From Sulfitobacter aestuariivivens (GTDB lineage Bacteria; Pseudomonadota; Alphaproteobacteria; Rhodobacterales; Rhodobacteraceae): a stretch of DNA of 64,000 nt. Location: the NCBI RefSeq assembly GCF_014763045.1, contig NZ_JACTAG010000002.1, forward strand, positions 1,054,001-1,118,000. Reading direction: 5' to 3'. Below the pieces are notes generated by a model. That model made no database searches, was not told the origin of the DNA, and worked only from the letters and a program-made list of their open reading frames with translations. Below are positions 30,764-39,147 of the stretch, one piece after another (within the stretch, counting starts at the first letter, position 1; the number at the start of each line of letters is the position of its first letter). Made by a program: the position numbers and the translations under genes.

Positions 30764-32592
30764 ACATCGGGAATTGGATCAACGCCTTCGCAAAGGCCGA
30801 AGGACCGCCGCCGCAAACCCTTGGCGCGTTCATGCGCTGGTGCCTGGGCGGGGCGTGGCCAATCCTGTTTCTGGCCGCATTCCTGTCTGCCGCCGCCGGC
30901 GCGATGGAGGCAGGCACCGCGTGGATTCTTGGCCGGGTCATCGATGCCACGGTCAGCAGCGGCGCAGAGGCGTTCTTTGACGGTCAGAATATCGCCCTGA
31001 TGCTGGGCGCGATTGCGTTCTTTCTGATCCTGCGCCCGATCCTCTTTGGCCTTTCGTCTGCGTCGAACTCAATCATGGTTGCGCCAAATGTGAACCCCTT
31101 GGTGCTCTCGCGGCTTCATCGATGGACCTTGGGCCAGAACGTCGGATTTTTTGATGACGATTTTGCGGGCCGCATCGCCCAAAAGCAGATGCAGGCCGCG
31201 CGCGCCGTGACCGATGTTGCCGTTGAACTGATCAACGTCGTTGCCTTTGCATTGGCGTCCCTGATCGGATCAGTTGTGCTGCTTGTGGCAATCGACTGGC
31301 GCGTGGCTGTCGGCTTTTCGGTCTGGCTTGTGCTTTATTTTGCGCTGATCCGATGGTTTCTGCCCCGGGTGCGCCAGCGCTCTGCCGGGCGGGCGGGGGC
31401 ACGGGCGATGGTGTCCGGTCAAATCGTCGACACGATAACGAACATCAAGACGGTCAAACTTTTTGCCCACGACGAACACGAAGACCGCGCCGCACTGGGC
31501 GCGATGCAGACGTTCCGCGAACGCGCGCTGGAATTTGGTTATCTGGCCGCCGCGTTCCGGTTTTCCCTGATGACACTGGCCGGTCTGCTGCCTGTCCTCT
31601 TGTTGGGCGGCACATTGCTGCTGTGGCAACGCGGCATGGCGTCAGAGGGGGATATCGTCGCGGCAGGCGCTGTTGCGATCCGCATCGCACAGATGACCGG
31701 CTGGGTCAGCTTCACGCTTATGCAGATTTACGCCAACGTGGGCGAGATCGAGGATGGCATGCGCACCCTGACCCCGCGCGCACGGGTCGAGGATGGCCCG
31801 GATGCTAAGGTGCTTACCGTCCGTGAAGGCCGGATCGACATGAACGATCTGGGGTTTGCATATGGCCGGGAAACCGGCGGGATCGAAGGGGTCACCCTGA
31901 CCATAGAGCCAGGTCAAAAACTTGGCATTGTCGGCGCGTCGGGGGCAGGAAAATCGACTCTCGTGGCGCTTCTTTTACGGCTCTATGAAAGGGAAACAGG
32001 TCATATTTCCATCGATGGTCTTGATGTGCGGGACGTCACACAGGAAAGCCTGCGGCGCAACATCGGAATGGTCACGCAGGAGACAGCGATGTTCAATCGC
32101 TCCGCGCGCGACAACATCCTTTACGGCCGTCCGGATGCGTCCGAAGATGACATGATCGCCGCCGCAAAACGCGCCGAGGCGCATACTTTTATTCTGGATC
32201 TGCAAGACCACAAGGGCCGTCGCGGCTATGATGCTCACCTTGGTGAACGGGGTGTCAAACTTTCTGGCGGGCAACGCCAGCGGGTTGCGCTGGCCCGCGC
32301 CATTCTCAAAGATGCCCCGATACTCGTGCTGGACGAAGCAACGTCCGCACTCGACAGTGAGGTCGAAGCCGCAATTCAGACCGCCCTGTCCCGCGTGATG
32401 GAGGGCAAAACGGTGCTTGCAATTGCGCACCGGTTGTCGACCTTGACCGAGATGGACAAGATCGTGGTGATGGATGAGGGCCGTGTCGTGGAAAGCGGCA
32501 CACATGCTGAACTGTTGGCCGAAAACGGGCTTTATGCGCGCTATTGGCAGCGACAGTCTGGTGGTTTCCTGAACCTGAAAGCCGCCGAATAG
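30760..32592 (+). CDS. ABC exporter, fused membrane and ATPase subunit (second of a pair)
   Basis: 610 residues, GTG start inside the stop of the first half (GTGA), implying coupled translation and a heterodimer. Transmembrane domain about 25-330; Walker A GASGAGKST near 393, LSGGQRQR near 503, Walker B LVLDEATSALD near 527. Both halves keep the catalytic Glu after Walker B (LDEA), so neither ATP site looks degenerate, unlike many heterodimeric exporters. Both start with an aromatic-rich region and share the ending QSGGFL, evidence of gene duplication. Confidence 0.9.
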   Translation: MNIGNWINAFAKAEGPPPQTLGAFMRWCLGGAWPILFLAAFLSAAAGAMEAGTAWILGRVIDATVSSGAEAFFDGQNIALMLGAIAFFLILRPILFGLSSASNSIMVAPNVNPLVLSRLHRWTLGQNVGFFDDDFAGRIAQKQMQAARAVTDVAVELINVVAFALASLIGSVVLLVAIDWRVAVGFSVWLVLYFALIRWFLPRVRQRSAGRAGARAMVSGQIVDTITNIKTVKLFAHDEHEDRAALGAMQTFRERALEFGYLAAAFRFSLMTLAGLLPVLLLGGTLLLWQRGMASEGDIVAAGAVAIRIAQMTGWVSFTLMQIYANVGEIEDGMRTLTPRARVEDGPDAKVLTVREGRIDMNDLGFAYGRETGGIEGVTLTIEPGQKLGIVGASGAGKSTLVALLLRLYERETGHISIDGLDVRDVTQESLRRNIGMVTQETAMFNRSARDNILYGRPDASEDDMIAAAKRAEAHTFILDLQDHKGRRGYDAHLGERGVKLSGGQRQRVALARAILKDAPILVLDEATSALDSEVEAAIQTALSRVMEGKTVLAIAHRLSTLTEMDKIVVMDEGRVVESGTHAELLAENGLYARYWQRQSGGFLNLKAAE

Positions 32593-32602
32593 AAAGTACC
32601 TG

Positions 32603-33823
32603 ATGTCCGAACACCAGATTTTGCGGATGGGTCATCTTGGCGATGGCATCGCCCATGGGCCCGTTTTTGCGCCAATGACCCTGCCGGGCGAACACGTCAG
32701 CGGCACCCTCACTGGTCAGACCCTGTCAGACATCCGTGTTCTCCACCCTTCAGATCAGCGTGTCAGCCCGCCCTGCCGGCATTTTAACTCCTGCGGGGGG
32801 TGTCAGTTGCAACATGCCGCGGACGGTTTTGTCGCTGAGTGGAAGGTCGACGTGGTACGGTCCGCGCTTAAATCGCTTGGGTTAGAGACTGAGTTCCGCC
32901 CCATCATCACCTCCCCCGCACAATCGCGCCGTCGCGCGACCTTTGCGGCGCGGCGCACAAAAAAGGGCGCGATGGCCGGGTTCCGCGCGCGTGGGTCAGA
33001 CGTGGTGATTGAGGTGCCAGAGTGTCAGTTGCTGACCACTGAAGTTCGCCATGGGTTGGTTGTAGCCAAGGCGCTTGCCCTTGCCGGTGCCAGCCGAAAG
33101 TCCGCGTTGGCGGTCTCTGTCACCGCCAGCGATCACGGGCTTGATGTGGTGGTAGAGGGTGGAAAGCCGATCGATGGACCGCTCCGCCAAACCCTTGCGC
33201 ATCTGGCGGAAACCCACAGCCTTGCCCGTCTTACCTGGGGCGATGAAAGTGTCACCATGCGCGCGCCACCGGCACAGATGTTTGGCCTGGTTCAGGTCAT
33301 ACCGCCGCCCGGCGCTTTTCTGCAGGCAACCAAAGATGGCGAGGCTGCCTTGCGCGCCGCCGTGCAGGACGCGGTCGGTGAGGCAGACCATATCATCGAC
33401 CTTTTTGCCGGATGCGGCACCTTCAGCCTGCCATTGGCTGCAACCGCCTCAGTCCACGCCGTCGAAGGCGATGTGGCGATGACCGAGGCGCTGGAACAGG
33501 GTTGGCGCATGACCTCGGGCCTCAAGCCACTGACAGTCGAAGCGCGGGATCTTTTTCGTCGTCCGATGCTGATTGATGAAATGACCCGCGCGCAGGCCAT
33601 CGTCCTTGATCCACCCCGCGCCGGTGCCGAAGCGCAGGTGGCAGAGATTTGCAAATCAGGCGTTCCGCGAATCGCCTATGTATCGTGCAATCCCCCTACC
33701 TTTGCGCGGGATGTCCGCGTGCTGGTTGATGCAGGCTATGTGCTTGACTGGGTGCAGGTTGTGGACCAGTTCCGCTGGTCATCCCATATCGAACTCGCAG
33801 CCCGCCTTTCCCGCACCGGCTGA
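32603..33823 (+). CDS. Class I SAM-dependent rRNA uracil methyltransferase (RlmD/TrmA family)
   Basis: 406 residues. The iron-sulfur cysteines are visible as Cys58, Cys64 and Cys67 in PPCRHFNSCGGCQLQH and a fourth in VPECQLL near 137. The SAM motif IDLFAGCGTFSLPLA is near 264 and the catalytic SCNPPTFARD near 360. This set predicts 5-methyluridine formation in 23S rRNA by an RlmD-type enzyme; the exact position (U747 or U1939) cannot be told. The N-terminal TRAM-like region is short. It follows the ABC pair after 10 bases, likely on the same transcript. Confidence 0.88.
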   Translation: MSEHQILRMGHLGDGIAHGPVFAPMTLPGEHVSGTLTGQTLSDIRVLHPSDQRVSPPCRHFNSCGGCQLQHAADGFVAEWKVDVVRSALKSLGLETEFRPIITSPAQSRRRATFAARRTKKGAMAGFRARGSDVVIEVPECQLLTTEVRHGLVVAKALALAGASRKSALAVSVTASDHGLDVVVEGGKPIDGPLRQTLAHLAETHSLARLTWGDESVTMRAPPAQMFGLVQVIPPPGAFLQATKDGEAALRAAVQDAVGEADHIIDLFAGCGTFSLPLAATASVHAVEGDVAMTEALEQGWRMTSGLKPLTVEARDLFRRPMLIDEMTRAQAIVLDPPRAGAEAQVAEICKSGVPRIAYVSCNPPTFARDVRVLVDAGYVLDWVQVVDQFRWSSHIELAARLSRTG

Positions 33824-33967
33824 ACGCCGCCAAAAGGGGGCTGAAGTGTGATCCAAACGCCGCTGTTGTCGGCTGTTCACTAATTATTGAGTGAGATTCG
33901 CTAGGCTTTGTGGTATCCGCTTTGGCATAAAACAGGCCGAATTGGCCGATTTGAGGGATAACAGGTC

Positions 33968-34465
33968 ATGAATCGTCGTTCACTCATACTGGGCGGAACT
34001 GCACTTGTTGCACTGGCGGGGTGCAGCGGCAGCAAATTCAAGCGCTACGCCGGTCCGCAGGTCACATACGTTGTGGTCAACAAGGAAGAGCGCCGCATGT
34101 ATTTGATGCACCACGACAAGGTGCTGACACATCACAAGGTCAAACTTGGCTTTACCCCTGTCGGTCACAAGACCTTTGAAGGGGACGGGCGCACGCCCGA
34201 GGGGCGCTATGTCATTGACCGGCGTAACCCCAACAGCCGATTCCACCTTTCGCTTGGCATTTCCTATCCCAATCAAAAAGACGTCGAAACAGCCCTTGCC
34301 ATGGGCAAGCGGCCCGGCGGCGATATCTTTATTCACGGTCAGGAACACCCGCGCCGCAAGGACAAAGGGGATTGGACGTGGGGTTGTATCGCCGTGACCA
34401 ACCGCCAGATCGAAGACATTTATGCTATGGTCGGTGACGGGACGCCGATCCAGATCAACGCATAA
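33968..34465 (+). CDS. Lipoprotein L,D-transpeptidase (YkuD domain)
   Basis: 165 residues. The N-terminus is a lipoprotein signal, with lipobox LAGC giving Cys19 as the acylated residue. The YkuD catalytic domain (about 33-163) keeps His123 in IFIHG and nucleophile Cys140 in the block GDWTWGCIAV. Such enzymes cross-link peptidoglycan 3-3, attach proteins to it, or remodel it in the periplasm. The enzyme is small, with a Tyr/Arg-rich substrate entrance. Start at 33968 follows GGGATAACAGGTC. First gene of an envelope cluster. Confidence 0.88.
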   Translation: MNRRSLILGGTALVALAGCSGSKFKRYAGPQVTYVVVNKEERRMYLMHHDKVLTHHKVKLGFTPVGHKTFEGDGRTPEGRYVIDRRNPNSRFHLSLGISYPNQKDVETALAMGKRPGGDIFIHGQEHPRRKDKGDWTWGCIAVTNRQIEDIYAMVGDGTPIQINA

Positions 34466-34474
34466 GGTAGGAAA

Positions 34475-34495
34475 AGCTGACCTTTGGGGTCAGCT
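34475..34495 (-). terminator. Intrinsic terminator between the L,D-transpeptidase and CAP genes
   Basis: AGCTGACC (34475-34482) pairs with GGTCAGCT (34488-34495) over a five-base loop. Read on the minus strand the stem is followed by TTTTCC, so it best fits termination of the CAP-domain gene, whose stop codon lies inside the stem. It may also slow the forward transcript. Confidence 0.6.
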
Positions 34496-34990
34496 GCCCA
34501 TCACCAGCGTCCACCAAAGCTTACCGTTGTTTTCCTGATGCCAGGCGAAACCCATGTTGCGTGCCTCTGGTGCCATCAGGATCCTGCGCGTGTCGGGCTG
34601 TTCCATCCACGCGGCCAGGGTTTCAAGCTCTGTCTCGAAGGTTTCCGAAATCGTTTCACCAACAAGCCCGCCAGCATAGCCAACGCGATTGATCCGGTCG
34701 ATTGGCGACGAGCCGTCAGAGCCAAAGTGCCAGGGCCGGTTCTGGATCGACATATCCCGTGAATGCGTGGCGGCGGCCGCATTCAAAGCGGCGTTCAGCT
34801 CTACAGGCGCACTGCCGGCAGCGCTGCGCAATGCATTCACCGAATCAAGCATGCGGAACTGGATTTTTCCGCGCTCGCCTGCGCTGATCTTGTAGGCGCT
34901 GCGAATCGGTTTGCCGTCCGGACCAACGGCAGGCGCACACGCGGCAAGACCGATGGCCAAAGCAAACAGAACAGTCAAAATACGGATCAT
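34490..34990 (-). CDS. CAP-domain (SCP/PR-1 type) lipoprotein
   Basis: 166 residues. N-terminal lipoprotein signal with lipobox LAAC giving Cys18. The CAP fold region (about 45-165) shows NALRSAAGSAPVELNAALNAAAATHSRDM, the usual helix with conserved His, followed by GYAGGLVGETISE and the WMEQPDTRRILMAPE block. Bacterial CAP proteins are outer envelope or secreted proteins of mostly unknown function. Start at 34990; the open frame extends 16 codons upstream without similarity. It sits between two L,D-transpeptidases but on the opposite strand. Confidence 0.82.
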   Translation of the reverse strand: MIRILTVLFALAIGLAACAPAVGPDGKPIRSAYKISAGERGKIQFRMLDSVNALRSAAGSAPVELNAALNAAAATHSRDMSIQNRPWHFGSDGSSPIDRINRVGYAGGLVGETISETFETELETLAAWMEQPDTRRILMAPEARNMGFAWHQENNGKLWWTLVMGS

Positions 34991-35089
34991 ATCACAGCTC
35001 CACGGGTTAACATCAGACTGCCTTACATCGGGATGCAACGCAGTTCAAACGCCCATCGGCATTTCAATGCCGGATGACGCGGGTTTGAT

Positions 35090-35118
35090 TTGAAACTGCG
35101 TCATTACAGCCATATATA
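35090..35118 (+). promoter_or_regulatory. Promoter for the Tat-exported L,D-transpeptidase
   Basis: TTGAAA at 35090-35095, 17-base spacer and TATATA at 35113-35118, close to consensus, with the gene start at 35156. The leader would be about 30 bases. Confidence 0.65.
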
Positions 35119-35155
35119 GACCCGTAGTACAGATTTTCATTGCTGGAGGCATGTT

Positions 35156-35767
35156 ATGTCACAGAATCGATTCCCCACGACCAGCCGCCGCGCCTTTCTG
35201 GCCGGTAGTGCAGCCATGCTGGCGGCTCCGGCTGTCGCACAATCCAATTCCTCGGTTAACTCCGCTGCGACCACGCAGGTTGAGCGGGACGTGACTGAAA
35301 CCGTCAAGCGCAACATTTCCAGCTTCCGCAGCCTGCAATGGCAGCCTTATTTCAGCAACACGCGCAATGGTGCGATCCTTGTCGATATCGACAGCCGCGC
35401 TGTGCACTACTGGTCCGAAGACCAAAGCATCTACAAGCTGTATCCTTCCAGCGTGCCGTTGACAGATGACCTGACCCGTCGTGGCCGCACCCGCGTGATC
35501 CTCAAGGATCCCGAACCGTCCTGGCGCCCGACTCCATCGATGCTCAAGCGCAACCCGGAATGGCCCCAGTTCATCGGCCCCGGCCCGGACAATCCGCTTG
35601 GCACCCGCTCGCTGCACCTCAGCTGGACATATTACCGTATCCACGGCACCCACGATACGCGCAAGATCGGGCGTAAATCATCCAACGGTTGCATCGGGCT
35701 CTATAACGAGCACATCGAAGAGCTGTACGAGCTGGCAAAGGTCGGCACCCAAGTGTTGCTTATTTGA
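35156..35767 (+). CDS. Tat-exported L,D-transpeptidase (YkuD domain)
   Basis: 203 residues. The N-terminus carries a twin-arginine signal (TTSRRAFLAGSAAMLAAP ending near AVAQ), so the protein is folded before export. The catalytic domain (about 70-203) has His163 in RIHGTH and nucleophile Cys179 in SSNGCIGL, the standard pair. Peptidoglycan cross-linking or anchoring role. Different export route and different sequence from the lipoprotein L,D-transpeptidase 1.2 kb upstream, so not a recent duplicate. Good promoter immediately upstream. Confidence 0.92.
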   Translation: MSQNRFPTTSRRAFLAGSAAMLAAPAVAQSNSSVNSAATTQVERDVTETVKRNISSFRSLQWQPYFSNTRNGAILVDIDSRAVHYWSEDQSIYKLYPSSVPLTDDLTRRGRTRVILKDPEPSWRPTPSMLKRNPEWPQFIGPGPDNPLGTRSLHLSWTYYRIHGTHDTRKIGRKSSNGCIGLYNEHIEELYELAKVGTQVLLI

Positions 35768-35907
35768 CGATCTTTCCGTTGTGGTGCTGAAAAAAACGGC
35801 GTTTGTGGTTTGCTTTGCCATGGACTTGCTGTTTACACAAAATACGAGGTAAGTCTTGGGTGCGTGCGCGCAAACCGCGTCGTACGTCCTTTTCTGGAGG
35901 TATTACT

Positions 35908-36090
35908 ATGAAGAAACTCGTTCTCGCCGCTGCTCTGACAGCTGCCGCTTCGACTGCAATGGCCGGCTCTGTTGCCGATCCCATCATCGAAGCACCTGTG
36001 ATCATCGAAGAAGCCGCTGGCTCCTCTTCGGGCATCCTGCTGCCGCTGGTCCTTTTGGTACTGGTTGCTGCTGCTGTTGCTTCCGACTGA
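35908..36090 (+). CDS. Small exported or membrane peptide, 60 residues
   Basis: A short gene with very good translation signals: TGGAGG seven bases before the ATG, and a strong terminator right after the stop. The sequence is a signal peptide (MKKLVLAAALTAAASTAMAG, cleavage near residue 20), a short acidic part rich in Pro, Ile and Glu, a Ser-rich turn, and a C-terminal hydrophobic segment of about 17 residues. The mature peptide would be about 40 residues with one membrane segment. I do not recognise a function. The isolated single-gene transcript and terminator suggest high expression. Confidence 0.8.
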   Translation: MKKLVLAAALTAAASTAMAGSVADPIIEAPVIIEEAAGSSSGILLPLVLLVLVAAAVASD

Positions 36091-36109
36091 TCCGAACGAC
36101 AAATCCTTC

Positions 36110-36140
36110 AAAAGAGGCGGTGCAGTGCACCGCCTCTTTT
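36110..36140. terminator. Strong bidirectional intrinsic terminator
   Basis: AAAAGAGGCGGTGCA (36110-36124) is perfectly complementary to 36126-36140, forming a 14-15 bp GC-rich stem flanked by A-run on the left and T-run on the right. It ends the small peptide transcript and could also stop hemH coming from the other strand. Confidence 0.92.
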
Positions 36141-36186
36141 GTATTCAGCATATCGTTTTTGACAGAGTATCGGCCGCCCGAAGCGG

Positions 36187-37233
36187 TCAATCGATCCAGC
36201 CCTGCAGGTTTTCGTTGATGACGGCACTCAACGCCGCGATATGCGCGTCATCGTCATTCAGGCACGGAATATAGGTGAACTGCTCTCCGCCCGCCTCTTC
36301 AAAGCTTTCCTTGATCTCTTCGTTGATCTCTTCCAGCGTCTCGATGCAGTCGGCAGAAAACGCAGGCGCGCAAACGGCGATATTCTTGTTCCCCGCCTCG
36401 GCCTGTCGCGCGACTTCTTCCACCGTATAGGGCTGCAGCCACTCTTCAGGCCCGAACTTGGACTGAAACGTGGTCATGATCTGCGTGTCGTCCCATCCCA
36501 GCCGTTCCTTCAGCAGGCGCGTCGTCTTCTGACACTGACAATGATAGGGATCGCCCTCCATCAGATAACGTTGCGGCAAGCCGTGATAGGAACAGATCAG
36601 GATATCCGGCTTGGTCACCGCGGCCGCATAGCTGCGTTCAATCGATTGCGCCAGCGCCTCGATATAGTCGGGGCGGTCATAGTAAGGCGCCACCACCCGC
36701 GCAATCGGCTGCCATTTTTCGCGGCCCAATGCCTCAAAGAACTTGTCGCAGGCCGTGGCCGATGTGGCCCCTGCGTAATGCGGATACAGCGGAAAGAACA
36801 GGATTCTGGTGCATCCCGCCGCTGTCATCGCTTCGACTTTTGACCGTGTCGAGGGGTTCCCGTAGCGCATGCAGTAGTCGACCATCACGTCATCGCCATG
36901 CTGCGCCTTCATGGCGTCTTTGATCTTGGCGTGCTGCGCCTTGGTGATCGTCATCAAGGGGCTTTCGCCCGCCTCTTCATTCCAGATCGACTTGTACGCC
37001 GCACCGCTGGTGAACGGGCGCTTAGTGAGAATGATCAGCTGCAAAAGCGGCTGCCACAGCCACGGCGAATAGTCGATGACCCGGCGATCTGACAGGAATT
37101 CCCCCAGATACCGGCGCATGGACCAGTAGTCATAGTTGTCCGGCGTCCCCAGATTTGCCAGCAGCACGCCCACTTTGGGCTTTGGGACAGCCGGGTGATC
37201 TGTCGGGCCGTTTTCTGGGCGTGTCGCCGTCAT
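36187..37233 (-). CDS. hemH: Ferrochelatase
   Basis: Inserts Fe2+ into protoporphyrin IX, the last step of haem synthesis. 348 residues from the ATG at 37233; the frame is open to 37290. Ferrochelatase blocks present: GVLLANLGTPD near 22, the active-site His in CSYHGLPQRYL near 215, and APAFSADCIETLEEI near 300 with the metal-related Glu. The gene is separate from hemJ, which is near the origin. A methyltransferase gene lies 53 bases upstream on the same strand. Confidence 0.97.
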   Translation of the reverse strand: MTATRPENGPTDHPAVPKPKVGVLLANLGTPDNYDYWSMRRYLGEFLSDRRVIDYSPWLWQPLLQLIILTKRPFTSGAAYKSIWNEEAGESPLMTITKAQHAKIKDAMKAQHGDDVMVDYCMRYGNPSTRSKVEAMTAAGCTRILFFPLYPHYAGATSATACDKFFEALGREKWQPIARVVAPYYDRPDYIEALAQSIERSYAAAVTKPDILICSYHGLPQRYLMEGDPYHCQCQKTTRLLKERLGWDDTQIMTTFQSKFGPEEWLQPYTVEEVARQAEAGNKNIAVCAPAFSADCIETLEEINEEIKESFEEAGGEQFTYIPCLNDDDAHIAALSAVINENLQGWID

Positions 37234-37286
37234 AGAGGTTCCTTCAAAAGTCGATTCTTGCCCACATAGAGGCTTTCGCCGCCGGA

Positions 37287-38105
37287 TCAAATGGGCAGTT
37301 TTGTCTCATCCGTTTTCAACGCATCCGCCAACCGCTGTTTGGCAGAGCCGGGGCGCAGAGGTTTTGGCTGATGATCAGACGGCGCCCAGCCGGTCAGAAA
37401 GATCATATCGAAGGTCGCTGTGATGCGGCCTTCCGGCGTGGCAAAGGTCTGTGAATACAGCGATGCTGCGCGGCTCATGACCCCGCGCGCCGTTGGCTTG
37501 CGAAGACGCGCGAACAGCGCGTTGTTCTCCCCCATCGCGCGCAGATCGCGCATCAGGTGCCACGCATCCCTGTAGGTGACACGCAGCGTTTGCACATCCG
37601 CAACCGGCAGGGCAAAGCCCGCGCGCTGCAACAATGCACCCATATCCCGCAGTTCCGCCATCGGTGCCACGCGCGGCGACAGCCCGCCCATCACATCACT
37701 TTCCGCCTGTGCCAGACAGGCACGCAATTCATGCAGGGTCTGACCACCAAACGACACTGCCAGAAACAACCCATCCGCACGCAGCGCGCGACGGCACTGG
37801 ATCAACTGCCCGATGGGGTCATTCGCCCAATGCAGGGCCATGGCGTGCACCACCAGATCATGCGCCGCAGGCTCTAACGCCAATCTATCGTCGGGCGCGG
37901 TCACCACCGCATCCGACAGTGCGGGGACCCAGACCTCGGGAAAACCGGTTACGAGTGCCGGATCTGTAAAGGACTTGTTAACCATTCCGACGCGATCCTG
38001 CACTTCATCCCGTGCGGCGTGATGCAGGAACATCGCGTCTTTGTCGGCGCGGGCCCTGTGCATCGCCAAAGCGGCCAGATCGGTCATCAAGGGTGGAGAG
38101 GTCAT
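37287..38105 (-). CDS. SAM-dependent methyltransferase-like protein, NDUFAF5/BioC type
   Basis: 272 residues. The N-terminal FLHHAARDEVQDRV block and the later VVHAMALHWANDPIGQLIQCRRALRADGLFLA region match the NDUFAF5/BioC-like group linked to complex I assembly in mitochondria. The expected SAM-binding glycine motif near the region after DRV is not obvious; the segment reads LVTGFPEVW. Activity may therefore be altered. The start codon is only 11 bases from the comF start on the other strand. AGGA lies about seven bases upstream of this ATG, inside comF. Confidence 0.75.
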   Translation of the reverse strand: MTSPPLMTDLAALAMHRARADKDAMFLHHAARDEVQDRVGMVNKSFTDPALVTGFPEVWVPALSDAVVTAPDDRLALEPAAHDLVVHAMALHWANDPIGQLIQCRRALRADGLFLAVSFGGQTLHELRACLAQAESDVMGGLSPRVAPMAELRDMGALLQRAGFALPVADVQTLRVTYRDAWHLMRDLRAMGENNALFARLRKPTARGVMSRAASLYSQTFATPEGRITATFDMIFLTGWAPSDHQPKPLRPGSAKQRLADALKTDETKLPI

Positions 38106-38116
38106 GTGATGTTCCT

Positions 38117-38851
38117 ATGATGTTGGCCAAAGGAATTCAAACCGCACTTTCAGCGGTCTATCCCGCACGTTGCCTGACATGTGGCGCGATGGTGGACAGC
38201 GATTTCGGCCTCTGCGGCCCGTGTTGGCGCGATACCGGGTTTATCGGTGGCACCATTTGCGACTGTTGCGGCGTGCCCCTGCCGGGGGAACACCATGGCG
38301 ATACACCACATTGTGATGCCTGCATGACCGCCCCGCGCTCCTGGGAACAGGGGCGCGCCGCGTTGCTCTACCGTGACACCGGGCGCAAGCTGGTGCTGGC
38401 GCTTAAACACGGCGACCGGCAAGAGATCGCGAAACCAGCAGCACTGTGGATGGCCAGCGCGCTGAGGGACTGCCTGCCGCCGCAGACGCTGATCGCCCCG
38501 GTGCCCCTGCATTGGACGCGCATGATCAAACGGCGGTACAATCAATCCGCCCTGCTGGCCAAGGCGCTCGCGGCGCATCTTGACCTACCGTGGTGCCCGG
38601 ATCTGTTGCAACGCACCAAACCGACACGTGCGCTGGACGGGCTGGGCGGCAGGGACCGTCACGAAACCCTGCGTGGTGCCATTCGCGCGCACCCGAAACG
38701 GTGGCATCGTCTGGTTGGTCGGCCCCTGCTGCTGGTGGATGATGTAATGACCTCCGGCGCCACGCTCAGCGCGGCAACGCAAGCCGCACAGCAGGCCGGA
38801 TCGGGGCCCGTTCGGGTCGTAACACTGGCGCGCGTGGCCAAAGAGACCTAA
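38117..38851 (+). CDS. comF: ComF-family phosphoribosyltransferase-like protein
   Basis: 244 residues. The N-terminal zinc-finger-like region has cysteines in CLTCG, CGPCW, CDCCG and CDACM spacing (about 15-70). The C-terminal phosphoribosyltransferase fold carries the PRPP motif LLLVDDVMTSGAT near 215 and RYNQSALLAKALA near 140. ComF supports DNA uptake in naturally transformable bacteria; in others its role is unclear. Two ATGs at 38117 and 38120 are possible. It is followed by grxC. Confidence 0.9.
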   Translation: MMLAKGIQTALSAVYPARCLTCGAMVDSDFGLCGPCWRDTGFIGGTICDCCGVPLPGEHHGDTPHCDACMTAPRSWEQGRAALLYRDTGRKLVLALKHGDRQEIAKPAALWMASALRDCLPPQTLIAPVPLHWTRMIKRRYNQSALLAKALAAHLDLPWCPDLLQRTKPTRALDGLGGRDRHETLRGAIRAHPKRWHRLVGRPLLLVDDVMTSGATLSAATQAAQQAGSGPVRVVTLARVAKET

Positions 38852-38889
38852 ATCACGTTCAACCGAGTTGTTGAAAGGATCATAGGATC

Positions 38890-39147
38890 ATGAAGCCCGT
38901 CGAGATTTATACCTCCCCGCTTTGCGGCTACTGCCACATGGCCAAACGCCTCCTGAACCAGAAAGGCATCAGCTTTTCCGAGGTGGATGTGCTGTCCAAC
39001 CCCGACCGCAAGGCCGAGATGGTCCAGCGCGCCAATGGCGGGCGCACCGTGCCGCAGATTTTCATCGGTGGCGAACATGTGGGCGGGTCTGACGACCTGC
39101 ATGCGCTGGAACGCGCGGGCAAGCTTGACGCCCTGCTGGCTGCCTGA
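38890..39147 (+). CDS. grxC: Glutaredoxin 3
   Basis: 85 residues, dithiol glutaredoxin with active site CGYC (Cys12, Cys15), TVPQIFIGG near 53 with the cis-Pro, and GGSDDL near 66 binding glutathione. Reduces disulfides using glutathione in the cytoplasm. Start follows AAAGGATCATAGGATC. The stop overlaps the start of the amidase gene by one base (TGATG), suggesting coupling with an enzyme of glutathione metabolism. Confidence 0.95.
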   Translation: MKPVEIYTSPLCGYCHMAKRLLNQKGISFSEVDVLSNPDRKAEMVQRANGGRTVPQIFIGGEHVGGSDDLHALERAGKLDALLAA

